Position numbers and translations under genes: made by a program. A DNA stretch of 58,369 nt from Streptosporangiaceae bacterium (GTDB lineage: Bacteria > Actinomycetota > Actinomycetes > Streptosporangiales > Streptosporangiaceae), in assembly GCA_025934635.1 (NCBI GenBank), contig JAICWX010000010.1, positions 1 through 58,369 of the forward strand, in the 5' to 3' direction. This document shows positions 37,400-45,993 of this stretch, piece by piece (the stretch's first letter is position 1; each line of letters begins with the position of its first letter). The notes below the pieces were generated by a model that was not told where the DNA came from, ran no database searches, and was given only the letters and a program-made list of their open reading frames with translations.

Positions 37400-40300
37400 A
37401 TGCACCGGTACAAGGCAAACGTGCGGATTGGCCGCGTTCGGGCGGTCCTCGCGGAGACGGTGCGGAGCGTCGTGACTTTAGCGTGGAGCGCACTGAACGA
37501 GCTCGGCGCGTACCGGATCACCGAGATCCCGCGGCGGGCCGGATCCGGCACGAGACGGTACCGGCCGGATGAGCCGGGTGACACGGCCCGGACGCAGCGG
37601 GTCGCCGCGCTGACCGCGGCGTATCACGCCGGTGCGGAAGCCAAGGGGAACGGTGCGGGCGCCCTGGCGGTCGGCTGGGTGCGGCACCATGCGGGCGGCC
37701 CGGTTCAGGTCCTCGCCGCGGGCGCGGCGCTGGTCGGCAGCGAGGACGACGAGGGCGCCTACCTGACGCTGCCCGCTGGGGCGCGCGCCGAGCCGCTGCC
37801 GGGTGGCGCGCTGGCCGGCCTGCTGGCGCAGCTGCCCGCCTGGCGCGCGATCGCCGGGATCAGCGATGGCCTGCTCGCCAGCGGCCTGCTGGCCGACGGC
37901 CTGCCGGGCGGCGGTGCGCTGCGGATGTCCGGCCAGCTGCCGCCCACGCTGGAGGAGTGCCTGCTGGCGGTGTGGCCGGGTCCCTTCGGCTGGCTGCTCG
38001 TCGCGGAACCGCTGAGCCCGGCCGAGACCGGCGAGATGGCGGGCGAACTGGCCCGGCTCGGGCGGTACGCCGCGGATGACCGGGACCGCTTCCCCGAACG
38101 GGCCGTGGCGGACCGGCGGCTGAGCCTGCGTCACGCCGAGGTCCGGGCGGGCCTGTCGGCCGGATGGTGGCGGGTCCGGCTGCTGGCGGGCGGTGCCGAC
38201 ACCGGGGCCGCGTCGCGGGTGGCCGGGCTGGTGTGCGCCTCGGCCGACCTGGACGGGCTGCCGTACGCCCTGGTCCCGGCCGGCGGCGATCCGGCCGGGC
38301 GCGGGCTCCGGGAGATCCTGGACGACCAGGCGCCGGTCACGTCCGGGGGCGACGCGGTGCCGGCGCACCCGTTCTACGCCAGCACCGGGCTGCTCGCCGC
38401 GCTGACCCGGCCGCCCGGGCACGAGGTGCCCGGGATCCGGCTGACGGTGCGGTCCGAGTTCGACGTCACCCAGGAGAGCGGGCCCGGCGCCGGGGCGATC
38501 ACCGTCGGCGCCATCCTCGACCGGTACCGCCGGCCGGCCGGCCCGCTCGCGCTGCCGCTCGGCTCCCTGCACCGGCATGTGCTAGTCAGCGGTGCGGCCG
38601 GCTCCGGTAAGTCGCAGACCGTCCGGGCCATGCTTGAGGCCGCGGCCAGGGCCGGGATCCCGTGGCTGGTGGTGGAGCCGGCCAAGGCGGAGTACCGGCT
38701 GATGGCCGCGCGGCTGGCCGGGGCCCCGGGCCCAGCCGGCCCGCTCGCGCGGGTGGTGCGGATCCGGCCGGGTGAGTCGGACTCGATCGCGGCCGGCCTC
38801 AACCCGCTCGAGCCCGCGCTGGACGCCGACGGCCGCCGGTTTCCGCTGCGGGCCCACGCCGACCTGGTCAAGGCGCTGTTTCTCGCGTCCTTCCGGACCG
38901 AGGATCCGTTCCCCCAGGTGCTCAGCGCGGCGCTGACCCGGGTGTACGAGGAAGCGGGCTGGGACCTGGCGCTGGGCGAGACGGCGGTAGCCGACCCGAA
39001 CCCCGGCTATCCCAGCCTCACCGACCTGCACCGGGCCGCGGTCCGGATCGTCGCCGAAATCGGCTACAGCCAGCAAGTCGCCGACGACGTGCTCGGCTTC
39101 GTCCGGGTGCGGCTGTCGAGCCTGCGGCTCGGCACGTCCGGCCGGTTCCTCGAAGGCGGCCACCAGCTCGACTTCGGCCGGCTGCTCGGCACCAACGCCG
39201 TGATCGAGATCGAGGACGTGGACGACGACGGCGACAAGGCCTTCCTGACCGGGACCGTGCTGATCAGGCTGGCCGAGCACCTCCGGATGGCGCACCGGGC
39301 GGAGCCCGCGGGTCCGGGGCTGCGTCACCTGACCGTCCTGGAGGAAGCACACCGGCTGCTCCGCCGACCGGAAACCGGCGCTCCGGCCGGGGCGGCGACC
39401 CAGGCGGCCGAGATGTTCGCCGGGCTGCTGGCCGAGATCCGGGCCTACGGCGAGGGGGTCGTCCTCACCGAGCGGATCCCGGAACGCCTGCTCGGCGACG
39501 TCATCAGGAACACCGCGGTGAAGATCACCCACCGGCTGCCCGCGGCCGGGGACCGCGACACGGTAGGCGCGACGATGAACATGACGCCGGCCCAGAACCG
39601 GTTCCTGGTCACGCTCGGGCCCGGCGAGGCGGCGGTGTTCACCGACGGCATGGACTTTCCGCTGCTGGCACGGATGCCGGCGGAGGGGCCAGCGAAGGGA
39701 GCGGCGGGGGAGGGAGCGACGACCGCCAGCCCGGCCGGGGTGGTCCGGCCGCGCAGCATCACCTGCGGCGCCGAATGCTCCGCCCGGCCGTGCACGCTGC
39801 GGGACATGCGGGTCGCCCAGCGTGCCCTCGAGGAGTACCCGGCGATCCGGCTGTGGGCGGAACTGTCCGTCCTCGCCCACCTGACCGGCTGGCCCATGCC
39901 GGTGCCACGCACGACGCTGCTCTCGCTGCTGCAGGTGATGCCGGACCGGCTGCGGGACTGCGCCATCTCGCACGGCGTCGACACAGCGGTCGGCGTCCGG
40001 ATACCGGTGATCGCCGGGCGGATCAGCCCGGTCGGCCTCGCCTCCCACGTCAGCACCGCGATCAGGTCCCGGATAGCGCGCGGCAGCTGGCTGTGCCAGC
40101 GGGAGGAGCCGAAGTGGCTCGCCCCGGCCTACAAGTGGACGCTGGTCCTGGACGCGCTCAAGTCGGCCGACCGGAAGCAGCCGGGAGCCGGCCCGCACCC
40201 GCGCAGCGCGGAATGGGAGCGGACGTACGGGCAGGCGATCACCGGTGACACCTGCGCGCGCCAGGTGGGGACGGTGCAGCGCTGGTACGACGCCGCGCAG

Positions 40301-40498
40301 CGGGACGGCTGGGAGGTACGGGCGGTGGCGTTCGGCGTGGACCCGTTCTCCGGCGCGGAACGGGCCGTCGGAGCCCGCTCCGAGGATGACGATTTCGACG
40401 AGCGCCTGTCCGGCTACCTCGACCAGTTCGTCGACTGCCAGTGGCCGCGGCTGTACCTGGCCGCCGACCCGCTCGGAGATCCTCCCGAGCGGCGCTAG
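37400..40498 (+). CDS. Large HerA/DUF87-type ATPase
   Basis: P-loop ATPase of up to 1032 aa. Walker A LVSGAAGSGKSQTV is near residue 400. Walker B HLTVLEEAHRLL is near 650. A HerA-like region follows (GVVLTERIPERLLGDVIRNTAVKITHRL, then LVTLGPGEAAVFTDGMDFPLL). N-terminal to the motor are about 390 residues of unrecognised sequence. After it comes a cysteine cluster C-x3-C-x4-C (ITCGAECSARPC) and a further 230-residue C-terminal domain. HerA ATPases are hexameric DNA translocases paired with NurA or, in defence systems, with SIR2 or DUF4297. No such partner is adjacent. The start is uncertain because no strong ribosome site is visible. Confidence 0.75.
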   Translation: MHRYKANVRIGRVRAVLAETVRSVVTLAWSALNELGAYRITEIPRRAGSGTRRYRPDEPGDTARTQRVAALTAAYHAGAEAKGNGAGALAVGWVRHHAGGPVQVLAAGAALVGSEDDEGAYLTLPAGARAEPLPGGALAGLLAQLPAWRAIAGISDGLLASGLLADGLPGGGALRMSGQLPPTLEECLLAVWPGPFGWLLVAEPLSPAETGEMAGELARLGRYAADDRDRFPERAVADRRLSLRHAEVRAGLSAGWWRVRLLAGGADTGAASRVAGLVCASADLDGLPYALVPAGGDPAGRGLREILDDQAPVTSGGDAVPAHPFYASTGLLAALTRPPGHEVPGIRLTVRSEFDVTQESGPGAGAITVGAILDRYRRPAGPLALPLGSLHRHVLVSGAAGSGKSQTVRAMLEAAARAGIPWLVVEPAKAEYRLMAARLAGAPGPAGPLARVVRIRPGESDSIAAGLNPLEPALDADGRRFPLRAHADLVKALFLASFRTEDPFPQVLSAALTRVYEEAGWDLALGETAVADPNPGYPSLTDLHRAAVRIVAEIGYSQQVADDVLGFVRVRLSSLRLGTSGRFLEGGHQLDFGRLLGTNAVIEIEDVDDDGDKAFLTGTVLIRLAEHLRMAHRAEPAGPGLRHLTVLEEAHRLLRRPETGAPAGAATQAAEMFAGLLAEIRAYGEGVVLTERIPERLLGDVIRNTAVKITHRLPAAGDRDTVGATMNMTPAQNRFLVTLGPGEAAVFTDGMDFPLLARMPAEGPAKGAAGEGATTASPAGVVRPRSITCGAECSARPCTLRDMRVAQRALEEYPAIRLWAELSVLAHLTGWPMPVPRTTLLSLLQVMPDRLRDCAISHGVDTAVGVRIPVIAGRISPVGLASHVSTAIRSRIARGSWLCQREEPKWLAPAYKWTLVLDALKSADRKQPGAGPHPRSAEWERTYGQAITGDTCARQVGTVQRWYDAAQRDGWEVRAVAFGVDPFSGAERAVGARSEDDDFDERLSGYLDQFVDCQWPRLYLAADPLGDPPERR

Positions 40499-40553
40499 CT
40501 CTGCTCAGGTGACCAGCTCAGGTTGTGAGAACCGGCTCGCCTGGCCGCCTGTG

Positions 40554-40656
40554 TTGTCCACAGGTGAATCCACATAACTGTGCATTGGGTTGCCGTCAGT
40601 GTGTGCACGCAGGGCCGTTACGTAAGGAGTTATCCACAGGACGTGCTTGTGGATAA
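40554..40656. other. Cluster of DnaA boxes in a convergent gap
   Basis: TTGTCCACA (40554-40562, the favoured actinomycete box), a weak GAATCCACA (40566-40574), TTATCCACA (40630-40638) and its inverse TGTGGATAA (40648-40656). The last two form GTTATCCACA-N9-TGTGGATAAC with perfect 10-bp arms. Both flanking genes end here, so this is not a promoter. It may be a DnaA-titrating site, or an outlying part of the origin region. Confidence 0.6.
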
Positions 40657-40662
40657 CGTAGC

Positions 40663-42327
40663 TCAGTTCGTCGGCAGCAATTCGGGGAGCCGCCCGGAGG
40701 CCGGCGTCGACCGGGACCGCCAGCCCCGCCGGCCGGATACGCAGAACCACACCAGCGCCACGGCGGCCAGCAGGCGGACGGCCGGCGTCAGCCACATGCC
40801 GTCGAACTGGGTGATGTCGTAGAGCCAGTGCGGCTCGGCCGGGCCCTGGATGGCCTGAGCGTAAACGGTCGCCCCCGCCAGCAGGCGGAGCAGTACCACC
40901 CAGTCCAGCCAGGACGCCGAGTACAGGGCGAGCAGGGCGATGGCCATCACGTCGTACCAGGGCCGCTGGAAGCCCGTGACGAAGAGCCACGCCAGGCTCA
41001 CCGCCAAGGCGGGGGTGACGGCCGGCCGGCCGGGGACCCGGTCCGGGAAGCGCGCGAGCGCCAGCAGCGCCACCGCCGCGAAGAGCAGGTAGGAGATCAG
41101 CACCAGGTGCGGCGGGACGCTGGACACGCTGAAATGCCGGTAACCGAGCACCGGCCGCCAGAAGAGCTGGTACATGGTGTCCCAGGTGATCCCGCCGCTG
41201 CGGGTGACGAGCACCTTGATCGCGGGAATGCCCGCGGCTAGATAGGCCGGGACGGCCACTACCGCGAAGCCGGCCGCGGCGGCGGCCAGCGCCCGGACCG
41301 ACCGGCGGCCGGCCCAGGCCACGGCCAGGCCGAACAGCGCGTATTCCGCCTTGATGCCGGTTGATACCCCGATCAGCAGCCCGGCCAGGAAGGCACCCGT
41401 CGCCGGGATGATGCTGGCGTGCCCGGGCCCGGCCCGGGAGCCGTCCGCTGCGGGCACGGGACGCGACCGGAGGGCGGCGACGCCGGCCAGGCCGAACGCG
41501 ATGGCCAGCCCGTCAATGTGGCCGCCCGCGACGATCTCCCACAGCAGCAGCGGGTTCACCGACCACAGCAGGTGGGCCCGCAGCCGCATCCCGGGGTCGG
41601 CCCGGAGCAGCCGGTCCAGGGTCAGGATCACGGCGCCGAAGGCGAGCGCTTCCTCCAGCTTCAGCCAGAACGTGATGCGGGCCAGCGAGGTCCCGCCGAG
41701 CTCGGCGGCGCCCCACTCGGCCGCGGTCGCCACCGGCCCGTACACCGACACCGCGTTCATCCAGCTGGACGGGATCTGGGCGGACGGTATCTGCCGGCCG
41801 ACGGGGTCGCCGGACTGCTGCAGCTGACGCGGGGTCATGACGTACGGGCTGTGCCCGGTTGCCGCCGTCCGGCCGCTGGCGGCGTACGAGATGGAGTCCG
41901 TGGAGCCGGCCGACGGGAGCACCGTCAGCACGGTCACGGCCAGGAACGCGACGGCCAGCACCGGCCGCACCGGCGGGCGCGCGCCGCGGGCGACGGCGGC
42001 CAGGCCGGCCAGCACGCCCGCGCCGCCCAGCGCCATCGCGGCCCACAGCGAGACCGTGACGACCGTCGTGGTCAGGTGCAGCGCATGCCACCAGGGCAGC
42101 CGGCCCGCCCGGGGCATGGCGGGCACCGTGGCGTTCGGGCCTGCGGCCGACAGGATGATCATGATCAGGATCGCGGCCGCGATGGCGGCTACCGCGAACC
42201 AGCCGGCCATGCGGGTCGCGGGCGTCAGGGTGGCAGGCCCGGGCGAGGAAGGCCCGGAGGCCGGCGAGGCCGGCGACGAGGGGGCGCCGGGCTGAGCCTC
42301 CGCTCCGGCCTCGTCCTTGTCGCTCAC
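40663..42327 (-). CDS. Polytopic mannosyltransferase, MptB/GT87-like
   Basis: GT-C fold membrane glycosyltransferase, 554 aa. A Pro/Ser/Ala-rich cytoplasmic N terminus (about 35 residues) precedes about 12 hydrophobic helices. The acidic loop GSTDSISYAASGRTA after the third to fourth helix matches the catalytic D-x-YxYAxxG region of polyprenyl-phosphomannose-dependent alpha-1,6-mannosyltransferases, and SVNPLLLWEIVAGGHIDGLAIAFGLAG is the typical central motif. It probably elongates a cell-envelope mannan or lipoglycan outside the membrane. It ends convergently with the HerA-like gene. Confidence 0.75.
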   Translation of the reverse strand: MSDKDEAGAEAQPGAPSSPASPASGPSSPGPATLTPATRMAGWFAVAAIAAAILIMIILSAAGPNATVPAMPRAGRLPWWHALHLTTTVVTVSLWAAMALGGAGVLAGLAAVARGARPPVRPVLAVAFLAVTVLTVLPSAGSTDSISYAASGRTAATGHSPYVMTPRQLQQSGDPVGRQIPSAQIPSSWMNAVSVYGPVATAAEWGAAELGGTSLARITFWLKLEEALAFGAVILTLDRLLRADPGMRLRAHLLWSVNPLLLWEIVAGGHIDGLAIAFGLAGVAALRSRPVPAADGSRAGPGHASIIPATGAFLAGLLIGVSTGIKAEYALFGLAVAWAGRRSVRALAAAAAGFAVVAVPAYLAAGIPAIKVLVTRSGGITWDTMYQLFWRPVLGYRHFSVSSVPPHLVLISYLLFAAVALLALARFPDRVPGRPAVTPALAVSLAWLFVTGFQRPWYDVMAIALLALYSASWLDWVVLLRLLAGATVYAQAIQGPAEPHWLYDITQFDGMWLTPAVRLLAAVALVWFCVSGRRGWRSRSTPASGRLPELLPTN

Positions 42328-42456
42328 TGAATCGCCCGCCTGCTGGTCATCGTGGATCCGTGACTAGACGGTACCGGATCACCCGGCCGCTGGCCGGGGA
42401 CCGGCGGCAAAACCGGGCAGGCTGCCAGTTGGCGGGGCACATGCGGCGGAAACGCC

Positions 42457-42522
42457 GGGCGCCCGCGGCGACCCGTCACCGGGGCGCCGCGGGCGTCCGG
42501 AACTAGCCGGCTGGCCCGGCTA
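42457..42522 (-). terminator. Double hairpin after the repeat-containing membrane protein
   Basis: A 14-bp stem with one mismatch (42457-42470 with 42485-42498, core GCCCGCGGCG/CGCCGCGGGC) and, nearer the gene, TAGCCGG-N5-CCGGCTA (42504-42522), 17 bp past the stop at 42540. Confidence 0.6.
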
Positions 42523-42539
42523 TCCGCTCGCTGGCCGGA

Positions 42540-43172
42540 CTACGCGTCCGGCGTCGTGACCCTCCCGTTGACCTCTGAGCGCCGGGCCTCATCGGTTACG
42601 GGCTCGCCCGTCTCCGGTGACTCGGTGGCGTTCTTGGCCTCGGTCGTGGCGCTGGTGTAGCGCCGCCGCATGGCGACGGCGGCTCCAGCGCCCGCGGCGG
42701 CGGCTACGGCGCCCGCGCCGAGCAGCCAGCGCCAGCTCAGCAGCCGCCGGATGCCGGTCCGCTTCGGGCCCGGCTTGACCTGGTCGGCCGCCGACATCAG
42801 GGCCGACGAGACCTTGGGCGCCACGGTGCTGGTGACAGCCTCCGCGGCGTCCTCGAGCTTGGGCGCGATCCATTCCCTGGCTCCGTGCACGGCGTCTTCG
42901 AGCTTGGGTGTAGCCCACTCCCTGGCACCCTGCACAGCGTCTTCGAGCTTGGGCGCGGTCCACTCCTTAGCGCCCTGCACGGCGTCATCGAGCCGCGGCG
43001 CGGCCCATTCCCTGGCACCCTGAACGCCCTGTCGGACTCCCTGGACCGCTGTCGTTCCCGCGCGCTTACCGGCTGGAATGGCCTGCGCGGCGACGTCCGC
43101 GGCGCGATCCTTCGCGCGGGCGCCGATCGCAGCCACCCCATCGGTGGTGCGGTTGGTCTTGATAAGGGACAC
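42540..43172 (-). CDS. Amphipathic-repeat protein with C-terminal membrane helix
   Basis: Protein of 210 aa (GTG 43172, GGGAGG eight bases upstream). Residues 48-108 hold four copies of a 15-residue unit of the form GA(R/K)EW-x-x-P(R/K)L(E/D)DAV-x, predicted to form a long amphipathic helix, followed by a related EAVTSTVAPKVSSAL segment. A single membrane helix (about residues 148-168, WRWLLGAGAVAAAAGAGAAVA) and a charged tail follow. The pattern resembles LEA- or apolipoprotein-like helices that lie along membranes. It is divergent from ppiA. Specific function unknown. Confidence 0.75.
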   Translation of the reverse strand: MSLIKTNRTTDGVAAIGARAKDRAADVAAQAIPAGKRAGTTAVQGVRQGVQGAREWAAPRLDDAVQGAKEWTAPKLEDAVQGAREWATPKLEDAVHGAREWIAPKLEDAAEAVTSTVAPKVSSALMSAADQVKPGPKRTGIRRLLSWRWLLGAGAVAAAAGAGAAVAMRRRYTSATTEAKNATESPETGEPVTDEARRSEVNGRVTTPDA

Positions 43173-43323
43173 AGTAAAAACCTCCCGAGCGTGATCCCGT
43201 TACCTCAGGCTTCCCGGGTTTGCTGGGTTCAATCATGCTGTGCTGCCGGTACGGTGAGGACTGGAGGAGTTTTACACCGGCGAAATGTCCGGGCACCAGG
43301 TGGCCGGATGAGGAGTCAACCGC

Positions 43324-43848
43324 ATGACAGAGACGCTGACCGCGACGCTGCGCACCAATCAGGGGACGATCGTCATCCGTCTTTTCCCTGATCACGCGCC
43401 GAAGACGGTACGCAACTTCGTGGAACTGGCCGAGGGCGGCCGGGAATGGACGGACCCGACCACCGGGCAGGTCACCACGAGCAAGCTGTACGACGGGACC
43501 ATCTTTCACCGGGTTATCCCCGACTTCATGATCCAGGGCGGCGACCCGCTCGGATCCGGCCGCGGCGGGCCCGGTTACAAGTTCGCCGACGAGATCCACC
43601 CGGACCTGCGCTTCGACCGGCCGTACCTGCTGGCCATGGCCAACGCCGGGCCCGGCACCAACGGCTCGCAGTTCTTCGTCACGGTGGCGGCGACGCCCTG
43701 GCTGAACGGCAAGCACACCATCTTCGGCGAGGTCATCCAGGGCGCGGACGTGGTCGACACGATCAGCCGGCTCAAGACGGGCAGCCAGGACCGGCCGGTA
43801 GAGGACGTGACCGTCGACTCGGTCACGATCGAGCGCAGCACCTCTTAG
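43324..43848 (+). CDS. ppiA: Cyclophilin-type peptidyl-prolyl isomerase
   Basis: Cytoplasmic cyclophilin of 174 aa catalysing cis-trans isomerisation of X-Pro bonds. The active-site run FHRVIPDFMIQGGDP contains the catalytic Arg. MANAGPGTNGSQFFVTVAATPWLNGKHTIFGEV is equally canonical. GAGGAG precedes the ATG. ppiA next to a rhomboid gene and crgA is the usual order close to the actinobacterial origin. Confidence 0.95.
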   Translation: MTETLTATLRTNQGTIVIRLFPDHAPKTVRNFVELAEGGREWTDPTTGQVTTSKLYDGTIFHRVIPDFMIQGGDPLGSGRGGPGYKFADEIHPDLRFDRPYLLAMANAGPGTNGSQFFVTVAATPWLNGKHTIFGEVIQGADVVDTISRLKTGSQDRPVEDVTVDSVTIERSTS

Positions 43849-43864
43849 CTGATTGGACCAAGCC

Positions 43865-44809
43865 GTGAGCACGCCCAGCGACCCCGGTTCGGCCGGACAG
43901 GTCCGGCCGGACGGGGGCGCTCCCGGGACCGGCGGTGACCAGGACTTCCCGACCTGCTACCGCCATCCCGGCCGGGAGACATATGTCTCCTGTGTCCGGT
44001 GCGGACGGCACGCATGCCCGGACTGCATGCGCTCGGCCTCAGTCGGCCAGCAGTGCGTGGAGTGCGTGGGCGAGGGCGCCCGCAGTACCCGCCAGGCCAG
44101 GACCGCCTTCGGCGGCCGTCCGACGGCGGGCTCCGTCGTCACCTGGACACTGCTGGGCATCAACGTCGCGCTATTCCTGGTGGCCTGGGTCCGGCCTGGC
44201 ATCGTCAACGACCTGGTGATGCTCGGCTACGCCTACTACGGCGATACAAGCTCCCTGCACGGCGTGGCGGCGGGCGAATGGTACCGGCTGATCACGTCCG
44301 CGTTCATTGTCCCGGGGGCCGGCCTGAACGGCCTGGGGCTCATGGACATCCTGTTCAACATGTGGGCGCTGGTAGTCGTGGGGCCATCGCTGGAAGGTCT
44401 TCTCGGCCGGGTCCGCTTCCTCGGGGTCTACCTGGTCAGCGCCGTCGGCGGCGGGGTGATGTACTACTACCTCGTACCGGGCAACAACGCCGCGGCGGGC
44501 GCCTCGGGTGCCATCTTCGGGCTGTTCGGGGCGTGGTTCGTGGTGTCCAGGCGGCTGCGCCTCGACACCCGGGGAATCGTCGGCCTCATCGTCATCAACC
44601 TGGCGCTCGGCTTTTTCTTCCACAGCTTCATCGCCTGGCAGGACCACATCGGCGGCCTGCTGACCGGCGTGCTGCTCACCGGCGCCTACGTGTACGCGCC
44701 GCGGAAGAACCGCGCCCTCATCCAGGTGGCCGCCACGGTCGCGGTCGTGGCCCTGATCGTGGTCGCGGTCGTGGTCAGGAGCCACCAGCTCACCAGCGGC
44801 GCGGCCTGA
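43865..44809 (+). CDS. Rhomboid intramembrane serine protease with N-terminal zinc finger
   Basis: Protein of 314 aa from GTG 43865 (TTG 43853 also possible). A B-box-like zinc finger spans residues 31-67 (C31-x2-H34, C43-x2-C46, C51-x2-C54, C64-x2-C67). Six or more membrane helices follow. The catalytic Ser214 is in GASGAIFG and His261 in QDHIGG. The oxyanion-hole motif usually H-x3-N is written D161-x3-N165 (LMDILFNM), an unusual change. It follows ppiA by 16 bp. Substrates are unknown. Confidence 0.9.
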   Translation: MSTPSDPGSAGQVRPDGGAPGTGGDQDFPTCYRHPGRETYVSCVRCGRHACPDCMRSASVGQQCVECVGEGARSTRQARTAFGGRPTAGSVVTWTLLGINVALFLVAWVRPGIVNDLVMLGYAYYGDTSSLHGVAAGEWYRLITSAFIVPGAGLNGLGLMDILFNMWALVVVGPSLEGLLGRVRFLGVYLVSAVGGGVMYYYLVPGNNAAAGASGAIFGLFGAWFVVSRRLRLDTRGIVGLIVINLALGFFFHSFIAWQDHIGGLLTGVLLTGAYVYAPRKNRALIQVAATVAVVALIVVAVVVRSHQLTSGAA

Positions 44810-44878
44810 GCCCGGCGGGCTGAGCGCCGCCCGTGGCACTCGGGGCCGTATGGTCTCGGGACCGTGGTCTAACCGACC

Positions 44879-44899
44879 GGTGGCGCGGTCAGCGCCACC
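44879..44899. terminator. Hairpin at the crgA stop, between convergent genes
   Basis: GGTGGCGC (44879-44886), five-base loop, GCGCCACC (44892-44899). The crgA stop codon (44889-44891) lies within the loop. It may serve both the rhomboid and crgA transcripts. Confidence 0.55.
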
Positions 44900-45140
44900 T
44901 GGTGGCGAGCGTGACGCCCACGATGATGAACGCGAACCCGATCACGAGGTTCCAGGCGCCCAGGGTGGACATGCCGGGGATCGCTCCCTGCGACAGGTAA
45001 TACACCACGATCCAGGCGAGGCCGAGGACGAGGAAGATCACGATGGCCGGGCCGACCCAGCCGGCGCTGACCTTTCGCGCCGCCGTCTTCGGCGGCGGAG
45101 GGGTGTAGACCGTCCGCTTGCGGACGCGCGACTTGGGCAC
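44889..45140 (-). CDS. crgA: Cell division protein CrgA
   Basis: Small inner-membrane protein of 83 aa that in Streptomyces and mycobacteria interacts with FtsZ-ring and peptidoglycan enzymes and tempers septation. It has the conserved start PKSRVRKR, a TPPPP linker and two membrane helices (VGPAIVIFLVLGLAWIVVYYL and NLVIGFAFIIVGVTLATRW). GTG 45140 with AGGAGG upstream is the true start; the frame further upstream is not conserved. Confidence 0.93.
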   Translation of the reverse strand: MPKSRVRKRTVYTPPPPKTAARKVSAGWVGPAIVIFLVLGLAWIVVYYLSQGAIPGMSTLGAWNLVIGFAFIIVGVTLATRWR

Positions 45141-45256
45141 TACGGCCTCCTGCGTAGCAACATGGCGAAGCAACCGCGATCAAACCCCGCGATGCCGACC
45201 CCAGCGTAGCCGCTCCGCGCGGCAGTCGGCACGATCCACGTTTACCCGGCACTGAT

Positions 45257-45294
45257 GGTAACTAATAGATATCATTCAGTTTCTCTTAGTCACC
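45257..45294. promoter_or_regulatory. AT-rich inverted repeat upstream of the sortase gene
   Basis: GGTAACTAA (45257-45265) and TTAGTCACC (45286-45294) pair at 8 of 9 positions across 20 bp of AT-rich sequence, 22 bp before the sortase ATG. Possible operator or promoter. Confidence 0.3.
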
Positions 45295-45316
45295 ATGCTC
45301 CGCCGCCGATATCGCG

Positions 45317-45973
45317 ATGAATGGATGGGTCGTGCGACAGGTTATCCGTGCCGCTGGGGAGATCCTGCTGACCGCCGGAATGATCGGCCTGCTCTTCCTG
45401 GGCTACCTCGTCTGGGGTACCGGGCTGCGGGCGGCGGCCGCCCAGCGGTCGCTGGGCAGCGAACTGAACACCGAATGGCGGCAGGCGCCGGCCCGCGGCG
45501 ACGCCGTCGGCGCTAGCCCGGAACGATTCGACGTCGCCACCGGGCAGCCCTTCGCCTTCATCCGGATCCCGGCCTTCGGACCGCAGTGGCGGTTCACCCT
45601 GATCCAGGGCACCGCGCTCGCCCAGCTCAATATGAGCCCCGGTCACGTCCCCGGCACCCAGTGGCCCGGGCAGACCGGCAACTTCGCCGTCGCCGGTCAC
45701 CGGGTGACGGCGGGCAACCCGTTCTGGTCGCTGCCGTCGATGAAGGACGGTGACCTGGTCTACATCCAGACGCGGCTCAACAACTACACCTACCGGGTTA
45801 CCGGCAAGAAGATGGTGGCGCCGACCGACACGGCCGTGCTCGACCCGGTACCCGGCCATCCGCGCCAGCGGCCGACCCAGCGGATGATCACGCTGATTAC
45901 CTGCGACCCGGCCTGGACCGGTACCCACCGGGTGATCGTCACTGGTGTCCTGGTCGCCGCGAAGCCCCGTTAG
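45317..45973 (+). CDS. Class E sortase
   Basis: Membrane-anchored transpeptidase of 218 aa that attaches secreted proteins with an LAxTG-type signal to the cell wall. One N-terminal membrane helix (about residues 15-33) is followed by the sortase beta barrel with catalytic His128 (AVAGHRV), Cys196 in the TLITC motif and Arg205 (THRVIV). The short TLxTC region and actinobacterial context indicate class E. It is followed 20 bp downstream by a 52-residue membrane protein. Confidence 0.92.
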   Translation: MNGWVVRQVIRAAGEILLTAGMIGLLFLGYLVWGTGLRAAAAQRSLGSELNTEWRQAPARGDAVGASPERFDVATGQPFAFIRIPAFGPQWRFTLIQGTALAQLNMSPGHVPGTQWPGQTGNFAVAGHRVTAGNPFWSLPSMKDGDLVYIQTRLNNYTYRVTGKKMVAPTDTAVLDPVPGHPRQRPTQRMITLITCDPAWTGTHRVIVTGVLVAAKPR

Positions 45974-45993
45974 ACGACCGTCAAGGAGCCTGC

